64,000 bases of DNA from Phoebastria nigripes (Eukaryota; Chordata; Aves; Procellariiformes; Diomedeidae), in assembly GCA_035582835.1 (NCBI GenBank), contig JAYKAV010000911.1:712-64711 (forward strand), read 5' to 3'. The notes under the pieces were generated by a model that saw only the letters and a program-made list of their open reading frames with translations, searched no databases and was not told the origin of the DNA. This document shows, one piece after another, positions 39,601-56,250 of this stretch. A program made the translations under genes and the position numbers. Position 1 is the first letter of the stretch; each line of letters opens with the position of its first letter.

Positions 39601-41725
39601 TAGCAGGAGGAACATGAAATAAGATTAAGCAAAAAGTGCAGTCTTCTTCAGCTGTATTACACTTCATCAATTGTTCAATTTTAGCTGACCAATTTACATT
39701 TAATTCACAAGGATCAGAAAGTATTCCAGAGTGTACATACATAAAGCAGTACTGTAAAAATATTTTCTTTAGATGGCAGGAAGCAATTAATCAGTGTGAC
39801 AGATGAGTGTGAACGGAGAAGGAAGGAGTGCCTTGGACAAGAACACGGTAAACCTTGAATATCATGCACAGTGGCAAGGCATTTTAAATACCTTAAGATG
39901 GAAAACAATTATTTTAAGATCTTACTGGAAATGAACAAGAACTATTTCCTTTTTCTTTTTTTCTGTGAGATGAATGAAAGTCCAATTCTTACGTTTCTCC
40001 ATCCCTAACACCAAGTGTGACTTGTTGGCTTCAGTCTGACTACAGTTGGGTTTAGTCCATATATACACGAACTTGTTATTCTTAAAGGAGAGCAGACAAG
40101 GGTTTTCCTTGTCCTATCATTTCTTTTTTTTCCAGGATAAAAATGCAATCAAGACTTTTCAAAGTGAAAAGAGCAATCCTTCCAAGCCAGAATAGCTAAT
40201 AGCCCATGGAGTGCATAAAATGAAGGTTTTAGATACTACATGCTGTTCAGGACTCAGTTTTAAAGGTAGGGGAGTGTTACTCCCCTTTTTCGTAACTTCC
40301 AAGCCTTTTGGCCGCACAATTCTACCTCTTCCATTTAGTCAGCTTAGCACTTGTCTGAACTGTTGATGAGCCAAATTGGCTGAAACCCCTGAAAATTAGA
40401 CTACTAAACCAGCCAAGCAAGAAGAGCAAAAACGAGTGAGGTTTTTCACCCAGTTTACTGGCTGGCCAAGTGGCAGGGCTGACTTAAGGGATAGGGAAAA
40501 CCTCACGCAGCCGAGAGCCAGGAACTGAGGAGGCCTTGGAGGGTATTTCCTTTTGGCAGCATTGAGCTATGAGAGGGGGTCAGCTGCCTTGAAATACCAG
40601 ATGTGTTCCTGAGGAGCTGGCAACTGTGTATTTTGTGGTGGTCTACAAATACTCTGGAACTCCTATGTGTTTGGGACAGTATCCTACAAAGCGTTTGGCA
40701 ATCGGATGATATGAACATAGTATGTGATGTAAGGTTTTATCACAACTATGCACAATTTATCACACAGATACAGTTTCTACATCTATTTCACATATCTAAA
40801 TATCACCACTTACACTGTATTTTTGTTGATGTTCTCTTCACTGAGACATAAAGATAAAACAAATCCTTCCCCACTGATCCCTCTCCCTTACATTCTGCAA
40901 CAGGAAAGAAAAATTAGGAACCATTCACTCAAATCCTTGCTTAGGCAAACTGTTTAGACTCCAAGAATCTTACTTAAACTGTTGTGATCACGTAATAGAG
41001 AATAAACTAATTTTTGCAACTGGCCTGAAATTCTATTTCTTCAGTAATGAAGATTTGAGATCCACTGATCGTTGACCAGATACGAGCCAGACTCCTGAAA
41101 AGCAACACGTAGACATCTTTCCGTTCGTTATTCCTATCATCACATAGGCGAACAAAGAAACAGTCTGCTCTTGCAGTACTACTGCAATCAGCCAAAATGC
41201 TTCAGAAGTTCACCTTGCTGTCTACAAATTCTGAGAGTTTTCTATTAGTGAGATATAGACTATTATTTCTTTCCCCCCATGCTTCCGAGTTTCCATTGTA
41301 CACAAGCCAAAAAACTCCTTTAATAATACTGTCAAATGACTGTCTCCACTGTAGCAAAACTTAAATGTTTTGAACGTTCTGGCTGTAATAAAGATATTCT
41401 GGAAATTTTAATATTTAGACAATGAGGACAGAGCAGGTATAATTAAAAAGTAATAATGGAATAATACATCTATCCAACATTTATCCATAATAAGCAGCAT
41501 TTTGGGAGAACAATAAGCCCAAATAATATTTCAGAAAGGCTAAATTTCAAGGAATGAAGATACTATAGTATGAAGTTACGGCCAAAAATACTGTATTTTT
41601 AACCAGCAACATTTTTGAGGGGCAGTAAGTGTACAATATTAGGTTTTTTCCAAAAAAACTGTTTCGGTCCCTCAAACACACAATACATGCATATAAATGA
41701 CACTTTAAGAACAGCAAATATGATC

Positions 41726-41731
41726 TTTATT
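41726..41731 (-). terminator. GNAQ: Candidate distal GNAQ poly(A) signal
   Basis: AATAAA on the minus strand. The minus strand about 40-60 bases further on is GU-rich (TGTATTGTGTGTTTGAGG), as expected of a downstream element. A G-rich tract lies just upstream (41763-41786). Confidence 0.45.
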
Positions 41732-41762
41732 TTTAAATACTGCAAGTTTAAAAATGTATCTG

Positions 41763-41801
41763 ACACACACCCCCCTCCCCCCCCCCAAAAAAAAAAAAAA
41801 A
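41763..41801. repeat. C-run/A-run tract (T15-G10-A-G6 on the GNAQ strand)
   Basis: On the plus strand C6-T-C10 (41770-41786) is followed directly by 15 A. On the transcribed GNAQ strand this is a T run followed by two G runs, 30-60 bases before the candidate poly(A) signal. Confidence 0.85.
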
Positions 41802-42282
41802 TTGGTCAAATAAGGATTTCCTGCAGCATGGTAAACGAGGAATCCAGCAACAGACTTCAGCTTAGACTGTATTTTGAGAGAAAAAACCAAAACCAACAGA
41901 TTTACAGTAAGATTGATCTGGCTGACTTTATATTTTTCACACTATCTTCATAATCTCCCTCTATTCCTTTCTTTCCTGCAGCATGGCTACTGTGAAAAAG
42001 CTTGAGTGAAACTTAACAGTAAAATCCCTTTAACTAGCTAAATAGTGACCCTCAATGTATTGACGACTAGATAGAAATGTTTCTGGTTTGATTGATAAAA
42101 CTCAATGTTATGGGTAACCAAAAGCCAAAAAAGAGGAAACATCAGTAGCTCCTCTTCTCAAACTAAATGTATGGTTTTGCAAGATCTCTACTAAACTAAC
42201 ATACTGGACAGGGACAGAAGGCTTTAGTTGTTTAATGCCTACTAAATTTTAGAACTTATGGTTTATGTCAAAAGAGGGACTG

Positions 42283-42290
42283 TATTTACA
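42283..42290 (-). promoter_or_regulatory. Pumilio response element-like site (UGUAAAUA)
   Basis: The minus strand matches the PUF-protein consensus UGUANAUA within the putative GNAQ 3' UTR. An 8-mer of this kind occurs by chance, so support rests on there being three in the same UTR. Confidence 0.35.
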
Positions 42291-43533
42291 AAAGTGTGAA
42301 TTTCTAAAATACCATAATTAATTACCTACACTGGGACATTTTAATTTCCTAACTTCGGATGGTCTCTCAAAGGCGTATTTACTTTACTGGTCCCTTAGCT
42401 AGAGGTAGGTCATTTGTAGGCCTTGTTAATACACTGTGTGTATTAACATTAGTTCACTAATGTAATTGTCTGCAGGATAACCATGCACAGAGCTCCAAGA
42501 ACAGCAGCACATATAATAAATTAATTCGGTAAATTTTATTTTTTCACGTGGGTTAACATGTCTTTTTTTCTCCTAATGTTTCATTCTTTTATGAAGAATG
42601 TGTAACAAGGAAAGGGGTCATGAGGATGAGTAATCTGAAAGTCTTCTGCACCTTACAACCAAAGGCTGGGAGTCTAGCAATGTCTTTATATGCAGCCCTT
42701 TTCCCCCCATTTAGAGTTTTTGCAAATCATGCAGTCAATTCTGACTGATATCCAGCATAAAAAGTCTCTTCCCCACTTTCAAACTTAAAAAAGTGATTCA
42801 CAATCATGTGGTAGTATGATTAAAAATTACAGTCCATACACCTTGACAATCAAAAGAGTCTGAATTATAAAAAGTAAACTGCCCTTATAGCTGCATCATC
42901 CTATATATGCAAGGACAGCGCCAGTTAATTTGTGAAAAAGGCAAGCTTAAGGTTTCTGTAAAACACGTATTACAGCTTTCTTGTGCTAGTGAACGTCTAG
43001 AATACACAGCTTCCCAAGACGTTTTCCCTCCCTCCTCCCCCATTTATGACATTCAAAGAAACCACGTAGTTTTGGCAAAGTCAAAAGGGTTTCTGTCCTG
43101 ATGTTTTTGCCTTCAGCTTCATATTAGAGGCACAAACTTCTGGACTCAAGCACTGTAAGGCATAGTAGAAACCACCAATTAAAACAGCAACACCAGCACC
43201 ACCACCACAATGGAATACACTGCAAGTGGGAACAGCTGTGTCATTTAAAGAGGAAATGTTTTTGTAAACTGTCACACTGCAATGCTGTGTTAGGTGATTC
43301 ATGTAAAGCTTGCCTTGGCATGCCGAATATTTTTTTTTTTCCAGAACATCCTCAAATGATCTAAACATTGCCACAGGTTCAACTTACCTAAAATATACCA
43401 GCAGTAGCCCAGTGGCACACACTCTTGAAAACTTTCGCAATCACAATATAACTATAAAGCATGAGTAAACTTTTGTTTTGTTTTTATACAAAACTCAGAA
43501 CCACATTTCCTTCTCCCCCACCCAATATCCCAT

Positions 43534-43576
43534 AACAAAACAAAACAAATTAAAAAAAAACAAACAAACCCAAACC
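43534..43576. repeat. CAAAA/CAAA-rich tract in the GNAQ 3' UTR
   Basis: A-rich CAAAA units pass into CAAACAAACCCAAACC. On the GNAQ strand it is a T/GTTT-rich stretch, a possible binding platform for U-rich RNA-binding proteins. Confidence 0.75.
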
Positions 43577-43959
43577 TTTGTTAGACACCACTGTCTTTTT
43601 TTTTTCCTTTTTTCTTTTTTTGGCTACAGTTCCATTCATAGCACTGAATCCAGCATGGGCAATGTATTCCCAGGTTAAAAGGGATATTATCAACAGTGGA
43701 ACTGTGAAAACAGAAGCTCTGTTGCATTTATAGCAAAAACACGACCAATTTTGTAATGCTGTATGTAAGAGGCACTGCTCTGATCCCCAATTCAGAATGT
43801 CAGTGTCACTTTTTATAACCTAGATCTACCTGCTTTAGCTGTATTAAATAAAATGATTTAACTCCTTAAAATCGTTAACAATAGTGACTTTTTGGTTGTT
43901 GTTGTTATATCTAAGGTTTCTGCAGTTTCTGAAAGACTGTTTGATTGATATGATGTTCC

Positions 43960-43981
43960 GTATTTTTAGGGTATTTTTAGG
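43960..43981. repeat. 11-bp unit duplicated in tandem
   Basis: GTATTTTTAGG occurs twice in direct succession, without mismatch, 55 bp from the 15-bp hairpin. Confidence 0.8.
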
Positions 43982-44006
43982 GCAACAGCATATACCCATT
44001 ANTACT

Positions 44007-44014
44007 TATGTACA
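44007..44014 (-). promoter_or_regulatory. Pumilio response element-like site (UGUACAUA)
   Basis: The minus strand reads CATTGTACATA across the site, an exact match to UGUANAUA. The same 11-mer recurs at 44549-44559. It lies about 20 nt downstream, in the sense of transcription, of the 15-bp hairpin at 44036-44070. Confidence 0.4.
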
Positions 44015-44035
44015 ATGGTTTGAAATATCTCTACA

Positions 44036-44070
44036 TTTACTTTTCTAATAAAGCCTATTAGAAAAGTAAA
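44036..44070. other. Perfect 15-bp inverted repeat with 5-nt loop (RNA hairpin in GNAQ 3' UTR)
   Basis: TTTACTTTTCTAATA (44036-44050) and its exact reverse complement TATTAGAAAAGTAAA (44056-44070) flank the loop AAGCC. In GNAQ RNA this would form an uninterrupted, AU-rich stem-loop. It is too short for a standard pre-miRNA. Confidence 0.7.
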
Positions 44071-44548
44071 AGTAACCTAACGTGAATCTGCCAAATATAA
44101 ATTAAATTTATATTTAAAACTTAAGTTCCAATCCTAGATATAACGGCATAAATTCTCCTAATAAAACTTGTTTCTACACCTGTATAAAGCCTTGACAAGA
44201 TTTAAGCATTGTTTTGAATGGCTTCTGTCTGGGTGTCTCCAATTTACTTCTACTCAGGAATGTGCAAATGATTTTATACAGCACGATGCTAGTACCGCTC
44301 TGTACTATAGTAATTTTTTTGTTTTGTAAATAAAAAACAACAACAAATCCCTAGTCAGAAATAAACTGACAAAATTTACATTCTTCTCTCTTAAAAAAGT
44401 AAATAAAATAACATTATTTAAAATGTGAATTAGCTATAAGACATACAATACAATTACATAGATACATATCAATACAGCACATTCAATTTGCCAAAAATTA
44501 ATGATTACAAAGCCAATATGGATGCTGCCATATATATATATATAGATG

Positions 44549-44556
44549 TATGTACA
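44549..44556 (-). promoter_or_regulatory. Pumilio response element-like site (UGUACAUA)
   Basis: An exact UGUANAUA match on the minus strand, in the same CATTGTACATA context as the site at 44007, next to a TA repeat in the putative GNAQ 3' UTR. Confidence 0.4.
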
Positions 44557-46402
44557 ATGATTATAGCATTCATAATTGCACTATACCTACAACCAGTTTT
44601 AAATTACAAGGTGTTTTAAGAGGGAGCAAAAAATAGCAACTGTTTTTATTATTGTTGTTTTGGAGTTGGGAGGGTTAAGGATGAAAAATGTCTCATTAGT
44701 ATTTATTGTTAACTTTGGTAATCAACTAATAAGCCATTATTTTTTTCCACCTCCCATCTGCTGCTATGAGGCAGCAATTTCTGTGTTAAGTGCACTCTAG
44801 TGCTACTTGGCATTGCAGATAATCAATCCAATTACGTGTCTGAACTCCGAGTTTTCTGTAGCTTGCTAGCAATCATGCACCTGGTCAAAAAACACCTTTC
44901 AACCTAAGCTGCAGAATAAAGGCTCATCAATGTGTGCTGCATTTTTGTTGTTAAAAAATTGCACATTTAAATTTCAAGAATGATTTTCTCACTGTTTCAT
45001 TTACATTAATAGATCTTTTCTAAAGAACATTGAGAGAGGCTATTTTGCATGAAAGCCTATCAAATGTCTGTGAATCAGTTAGTTAACAAGCAACCTTATC
45101 AACAAAGGTTCCTGAACGTGATCTCTCATCAATAGTTTCTTGTTATACAACTAAAGGTGCCTTGATATTATTACAGAAAACAATCTCATGCCATATCTGA
45201 CAGAAGGAGAGATTTAAACTGTCTTTAAATTAGTAGACCACATGCATGTGCATGGTGCACCTCGTAGCATATTCATTCACACTGTTGGTTTTGGCATTAG
45301 AAAATGGAACACTTTCTAAAAAAGGGAACATACGAGCTGAAACTGTTTGTTCATCATTTGGCAGTTGACTCAATCAGGTCAGTTCCCAACCCATCAGTTT
45401 GGCATTTCAATCAGTATCTTATGTTTCAAGAGCATTGGTTTTATAAAAAGCCAGACTTGGCAACATTAATTTTATACAATAAAAATAATTTTTCTACTAT
45501 GGAAAAAGAACACTTAAAAAAGCTCTAACTTAAGAAAAAAACCCCACACAACTGAAAAAAAAAACACTGTTTCAGGCTGTAGCCACTGGGGAAAATGTAG
45601 TGTCTGTGACATTTCTATTTGGCATTTGTGAATAAAAGAAAAGAGAAAAAAATGGCACATGGCAATTAAAAAGAGATTCTAACATATTCCACGTACATCC
45701 CAGGTTGTGTCTTAATTATTTCATTACTGTCTTCTGTGCACCTTTCCAAACTGTGAAAATATGGTTAAATTTAATATCCTTAGACAACTGTAGTTCTATT
45801 TTGCAACCCCAATATTCTAGTCCCAAAAGTGAAGACAGAACGAAGACACCCATGTCAAGAATTTAAAAATCACAGTATCAATACTTTTGATCTGTCAGAG
45901 AAAGTACATACTGTAAAATTAGAATGACTGATGACTTAAATTCTGATGATAGCATTTTTCTGACCAAATCACTCAACAGAAAATATTTCACCCAGGAAAG
46001 CAACTGGGAGAAAAAAGGCCATTGTACCTTGTAAAAGATAAGGGGGGAGGGGAAGGAGGGAGAGAGAAAGGGTCAGGGAAAAAGGAAACCGGCTTGATTT
46101 TGCTTCAATAGCAAAAAATTGCTATCTTTTGTAAATGTACGACTGAGAATTTAAAACACATTGAGTCACAAGGTTTTGCCTAAAAAATGAGGAAATGTGC
46201 TGCGAATGTACTTCAGCAACTTTTGGTTTTCCTCCATATAGTTTAAATAAAATCATAATATTAACTACAAACTCTGTGGACATTCACAGAGTCCAGGCCA
46301 GCAATAAATTAGTATTATGCAAATTGTTTTCACAGATAATACAGTCCCTCTTGTATATCTTTAATCACGCAAAGTTGGTTTTGGAGGGCCTCCTAGGCAC
46401 AG

Positions 46403-50249
<3,847 letters not shown>

Positions 50250-50403
50250 CGTCATACTCTGGAAAATAATCAACTAGATGGGAGTACATAATTTTCTCCT
50301 CTAAGAGATCCTTTTTATTTAAGAACAGAATGACTGAAGAGTTCTGGAACCATGGATATGTGATAATTGTCCTAAAGAGTGCTTTGCTTTCTTCCATTCG
50401 ATT
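50250..50403 (-). CDS. GNAQ: GNAQ exon 6: GTPase domain segment with NKxD motif
   Basis: The acceptor (attccag) ends at 50404 and the donor (g|gtaagta) follows 50250, enclosing 154 nt that start in phase 0 and end one base into a Gly codon. The translation starts [20 protein letters not shown], includes the G4 guanine-specificity motif NKKD (in [11 protein letters not shown]), and ends [12 protein letters not shown]. The segment [20 protein letters not shown] distinguishes GNAQ from GNA11 (FPEFDG) and GNA14 (SYFPEYTG). Exon length and phase match the vertebrate gene. The open frame seems to run on into the intron, so a simple ORF call would wrongly extend past 50250. Confidence 0.97.
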
Positions 50404-51418
50404 CTGGAATAAAAAAAGAGAGTGGAATTTTGGCGATCATAAAAATAATTTTTTTTTTTTTTTAATAAATTAATGCAATTCCACTTTATTTGGTAAACTG
50501 ATCCATTTCATGTTTTGCACCTTCCTACTAATATGTAAGGTTCACGTAATTAAATTACAATTAATAAGTAAGCAGTTAATTAAATATGCAGGCATCTTCC
50601 TTTTGCAAATTCAACTGCTCAAGCATAAGTATTCTTTAAAACACAGGTCATGAACATGAAAGCTGTAACAGGTACGTTTGTAAAGTGTGTATGCACAGTT
50701 ATGACCAGCCAACAAACTGGTGGGTATTGAAATGCACGTGATTCATGGTAGGGACAAGTATACCACAACAAGACATAATAACCAGTTCAAGGCTTAAGAA
50801 CATTATTTATTTTATAGGCCTTTCCCAAACTTTAAATGGAGAGTTAGATAATTCTTAGAAAGAGATCAGCTTTAAAATAGTTGCAAGTAAATTTGCAACC
50901 TGAGAACATTTCATCAACACCAAAGGCTTATGATATAAAATCTTAAAAATCTGTAAATTGCTAAATTTGTTTCTAACATCATTGGGTTAGCCTTTAATTG
51001 CTTAACTGCTCCTGAAAACCACTTTGCATTACAGCTGAAATGTAAGTGAAGCCTACAGTTCTATTTGTAACACTTTTCTGTCACTGTAAAATTATGTTAC
51101 GATTTGATACAGTTCTGAAGAACTGTTAGGCTGACATGATGTGGTTAATTCAGAGTCAGAACAAATTGAGTTCAAAACAAAGGAATTAACTTACTTTTTT
51201 AATTATTATTATTTAAAGCTGCAGCCCCCTGAAAAAACCTGTTTCACCACCAAACAGGGCTCCAGAGAACAACAGCAAGGAGGTGAATCCTGCAGATTCT
51301 ACTGTTCCTGAGCCATACAACAATCTGTCAGATAACTGAGACAGTTTTGCAATAAGTGCATCTTTACTTGCATTAATTTGCATTTTAAAGAGACCAACAT
51401 AAGCATGAATAGGAACTT

Positions 51419-51469
51419 AAAAAAAAAAAAAACAACAACAAAAACCCCAAAAAACAAACCCTAAAAAAA
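51419..51469. repeat. A-rich tract with CAA/CCCAAA units
   Basis: About 14 A followed by AACAACAAC, then C-run and CAAACCC units, like the tracts at 5248, 21101 and 43534. Confidence 0.8.
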
Positions 51470-54400
51470 GTCCATTTTGTAGAAGTTGATGATTTGGTCT
51501 CTCATGTCATCACAGAATCTTCAAGCAATTTATAAAACTGTATCCCATGCTGAAGTGGTGGGTGAAAATAAGTAGCCAAATTTATAGATTGAGAAACTAA
51601 TGAAGATGAGTAGAACCTTTGCTTTCTTGCAGTCAGTTCTTATGACTCACATTGATTTCAATGGTGCCAGGATTTCATTCAGAAAGGAGAAAAACTGAAA
51701 TGTCAACAGAGCTGAGCATAAAACCTAAGTCCTTAGACTAACTGTTAATAAGATCATGTTTTCCTCTCAACATTCTATATAGACTTCTTCTCTAAACAAG
51801 GCCTTACAGAAAGGCAATGGGAACTACACACGATAGTTGTCACTTTTACAGCTGATGAAAAAGAGGAGGCAATGTAAACTCACAAACTACTGTTTAAATT
51901 ATAAATATTTACCTAAACTCACTAACACTTGGTATCTTCTAATGTGACACTCAGAAGGTGAAACAGCGTCATGACTCAATCAGCAGTGTTCTTTCACAGT
52001 AAATTTATAAGCTATTGAAAACTGCTCAGTAAGAAAAGTGCACAGAAAACACAAAGAAATTGTTTCTCTAGCGTAAATGTTCCTGCTTTTCACAAAAACC
52101 CTTCAAGAGCCCTGCGATATTTTCATCTATAATGCTGATTTTTTTCCATATACGTAACAGAGAATTGCAAAGACAAAATAAGTTAACTCGGTTTGGATAA
52201 ATTTATGACCCCTCCTCCAGGAAAGCTCAAGAAAACTGTGTTTTGCAAACATTGTTATTAGACCCAGAGCACATTTTCGTTTTCTGTTTCAAAGCGATGC
52301 CAAACAAGATGAAGCAGAAAAGGCATGCAGACTAAAGCTACGTTGATATCATGCCTAAAACAATTCTGGCATCCTATCAGCTAAAACATTAACTCTGTAA
52401 GTGCTGCGTATCATAAAAATACCAGGAGACATACACAATGAAGAACAAAATATTGTGTCTTCAATGTAAGAAGAGTATGTCTTGTATTATATTTTAATTA
52501 TGAATTCTGTATAATATGAATTGCATTCCACAGAGTCACTTTTTTCCCATTATAAATTTATAAATATCTCTCAAGTCCTTTCAGACTTGATTTGAGGCAT
52601 CTGATTTAAACTTCTCCTTGACAAGATATCTACTAAGGATTCCACTTAACAGACAGATCAGAGATGAAGCAGGTTTCCATGATTTCGAAGATAGTTCAGT
52701 TAATTCAAAACCAATCTGGGGTGCCAAAAAGGNATACTACTAAGAAGGCATTGTAAAAGAGCTGCTTCAGAAAAAATAATGTTGTATCAAAGGAAATAAT
52801 TACAGCCTTGAGAAGTTACAGAAGTGGTCAATATGTGCAGTCTAACACAACTGAAAGAAACACTCAACTGCTTTAGAAAAAATACATAGTTCAGGATGTC
52901 AGTAACTGAAGTCAATAAAACACTACCAGATTATCCCAGCCTCATTCACTTCACTGTATTCTTTAGCATAGTCAAAGCTTCATTTCATACAGAAGCCACT
53001 TGCCTCCAAAAGTCATCCAGTTAACTATATTTCCAGGAAGAACCAGGCTAAATCTGAACCTATTCCTGACTCTGGGAGAACAGGCTTTAGAGAGGCAACA
53101 GCAATAGACTGCTGCCCATGCTAATTTTGTATGAAATTATTCAGTCCTACACAAAATTAACTGGAAGTCAGAGAATTGTGGGAAATGATAAAAAATGAAC
53201 ATTACATTGCCAGAGCCCTCTGACGCAGAACTATTTCTTACAGTACGAGGATCTTGCCCTGTACAGTCGTACCAGCTGAGGATATTGGGAAGGTAAGACA
53301 GTAAAGTCTTGCACACCAAATAGTAGCTCTGAGGAACAGTAACTGTCTCGGTATAGTGATTATTTCAGAGTGTACATCATTACAGAATGGCCCTTACTGC
53401 ACCTCCATCTGCAGAATGAAGCAAACAGCAGGGATTAAGACATCAGGAAGGCTGCAGACACATTTTCTAAGGAGTTGGCAAAGGATGATGAGCTGTCCAA
53501 ATCAGTTAAGGAAAAGGTCACTCTCCTTAAGATCCATAATTGACAGGTCTATGAATTTCCATGATCATTCTCAAAGAAAAGACCACACAACGCTATGTTC
53601 TGCCCTTTCAACAGAAGCTTGGAAAAAAGACTTAGGATATCACCAGTTATCTTCTCTGAATGTGTGTCACATTGCAATGCTCCACAGACAAACATGTCTT
53701 CACAAAGATATATAAGATGGTACTGCTGGGAACTTTAAAAGGACAGATCAGTCAGTTCCAGGGATTCAATGCAGATTTCATATAATTCGTGTCTTTAACA
53801 AAGTGTGTTGTAAAGGCTTGTAAAGGTATTAATTTTAACTAAGAAAATTCCTTTTCAGTTCATTGCATGACATACATAACATTATGTATATATTACTAAA
53901 TGACTGCTATGGTCAATGCTATTTCACGGGAAGAAAACCCTAATCTTAGATGCAACGATGTCATAAAGGAATTGTCCATGAGCTTGTCTGTTTTCTCTGA
54001 TTGTATCAGCTGGTCTAATAAAATTATTGCCTCTTCCTACAGATCTTGCTTATTTCAGCATTTGTATTGTCCACAGGGATCCTCTGAATGAACAGTGTCA
54101 GTTGTATCTGACAGCATCATAAATTACAGGGCTGTTACTGCAGACACATGTCACATTAACATCATAGTTTTGACATCTAAAGATCAAACCAAGGAAATCC
54201 AAAATCCATAANTGAATGTTAACTCTGGGTTTTGTTTTTTTTTTACAGTTCTTTTATAACTTTATTATGCATAGACCTAATAATAATATCATAGTTGAAA
54301 ACTCAAGGGGACTCAAGAGGCGGGGAAAAAAACTAGTAAGTAGACAACCTAACTTCACACTCAGGTTGGGTTTTTTTACTATTTTTTTCTGCCTCTTCTT

Positions 54401-55845
54401 AGTGCCACAAACTGCACTTATAGTATGGACAATACTATCGAAGTGTAAGAAAACAAAGTACTTAACATGCCCTAAAGAGAAGACAGATACTCACTGTATA
54501 TTGACCATAGCTGTATCTTCTCTTGGTGTGTCGTCGTAACATAATAAAACCTAAAGGGTCTATCTCTTCTGTTTCCTCCCTATAACTCCCACCTTCAGGT
54601 GAGTGGTTTTTCTGTAACTGAGCCCTTCCTTAGCAAATAAATAAAAATGCTTACCAGTTGCCTGAATTACGGGAAATCTCACTGGCTTTTTCCCTTTCCC
54701 TATCCTTAAGAGGAAGGTAGACAGGATCTCATTAAATACATACTAAACTCTCAGCACTTTTTAAAAACTGTCCCAAAAGCCAGCACTGTAAACTTGGAAT
54801 TAATATGTATCATTACGAAAAACAATTAGCCTCTGGCTTCTCCTTTTGAAACTATCCCACATATTGAATCAAACCATTTGCTTTTCATAGTTTCTGTTTC
54901 AACAGAGAAGAGTCAGAAAGTTTAAAAGGTGGCAAAGGCACAACAAAAGAGGCACAGAGATGAAATGTTATAGCTTTAGTACTAATGGAAAGTGATGGAC
55001 TTCCTAGGAAAACATTGCGCTCTGTGCTTTGAATTTAAGGACTGTTTTTGTTAAACTTGTCACTAAAGAACTCAGCATAGTTATAATGAAGAGCAAGTGC
55101 AGTCAACTTATGTGGGGGTAGCTGATAAATATCCAAGACGAGCTCTGAAGATGAACATTAAGGGAAGAATTAATTTCTTATGTTACTAACATGTAAAGAA
55201 GCTGGATTCAGCAATTCTAACTATAAATATGCATATAAATAACTATGCAAAGCTACTCCTTTGCTTATCATTAGGCTTAAGTCAAGATCTTGCTGTCAGA
55301 TGCTCTGTTAGGAAAGGAGTAGGAAAGTATCATCATACGCTCTTCCATTTCTAAGTAGCTCTTCCCAAGAGGCAACCTTCTACATTCTCTGCACTAAGAC
55401 ATTGGGACACTTATATTTTGAAAAGAATTTTGCCTTTATTTCACCAGAAACTACTCATTATAAAATCAGAAACAGTAATTTACAGTTTAGTTCCAAAATT
55501 AGACTCTTCATATAACAGTAATACTGCTCCTACCCAATACACATTCAGGGTCTGGCTACCTGGATGGCTTCTGAGTAAGGGTTAGGTCTACCAGTGGTAA
55601 AAACACTACAATTAGATGACAGCAGTTACTATTATAACCTAGGAGAACACAGAGAGCATGATTATGTACATAGACATCAGCAGGGATGCTGCTGCACTGC
55701 TGATACCATTAAGCACCATACAACATGAATGAGTAACAACCCCATATTTAATTTGTTTAAATGTAAACATCTGTAAGTGCTCACAGTGACTGTCACACAT
55801 CTTCCACCGAAACACCACTGAAATGGCAGCAGAGCATTGACTCTG

Positions 55846-56250
55846 AAGTGTTGGCTGGAAGGCATCTCTAGAGTTCATCTAGTTTAGTCTTTCATTCCAG
55901 TAGGACAACTGACAACATGGGAGCTGGTCAGTCATGGCTTTGTCTTGGCAAGTCTTGAAAGCCTCTACAGACTGAGACTTGAATACCTCTCTGGTTTCCC
56001 TGCCCCACTGCTAAACTAACTCCCAAGGGAAAAATGTTTCCTAACATACAACCTGAACTTCCCAAGCCACAATTGGTTATATTGCCTACCTAGAAAAGTT
56101 CAACACCATGGCACACATGCAACTCCTCAAATATTTGTTGGCAAGTATTAGTGTCTTCTTCACTAGACTAAAAAAGCTCAGGTCCCTCACCCTGTCTTCA
56201 TAGGATATGGGCTCTGGGCCCTTCATGACTTTCCCAACAGTTCATGTGAT
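55846..56250 (-). mobile_element. Degraded CR1 LINE fragment
   Basis: In reverse complement this follows the CR1 3' region: a 'ggctggaaggcatctctagagttcatctagt' type start near 55851, then recognisable but mutated 3' UTR and ORF2-end sequence to about 56225 (for example the stretch near 56185 that corresponds to 'ctgaccctgtcttcatag'). It has many substitutions and small gaps, so it is an old insertion. Boundaries are approximate. Confidence 0.72.

Larger units (their letters stand above)
21481..41699. other. Intergenic region between GNAQ (3' end) and GNA14 (5' end)
   Basis: About 20 kb of AT-rich sequence between the GNAQ poly(A) region and the GNA14 CpG island. It contains two CR1 copies (27765-28157 and 30669-31291), an (AAC)n tract (23479-23499), a poly(T) run (23926-23942), a 23-bp tandem duplication (33178-33223) and a shorter 20-bp-period duplication (36666-36698). 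No exon, RNA gene or conserved protein frame was recognised. Distal regulatory elements may be present but cannot be seen without comparison to other species. Confidence 0.7.
41705..46402 (-). other. GNAQ: GNAQ 3' UTR (putative, about 4.7 kb)
   Basis: The sequence continues without a gene from the GNAQ stop codon to a candidate AATAAA at 41731-41726. The length, about 4.7 kb, is close to the roughly 5 kb 3' UTR I recall for mammalian GNAQ; that comparison sets the boundary, not RNA data. Alternative AATAAA signals on the minus strand at 44707-44702, 44650-44645 and 42540-42535 could give shorter isoforms. It contains three Pumilio-type sites, a perfect 15-bp hairpin, an 11-bp tandem repeat (43960-43981), a TA repeat (44530-44544) and an A/CAAA tract (43534-43576). 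No CR1 or other transposon is seen in it, consistent with a constrained transcript. Confidence 0.5.
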
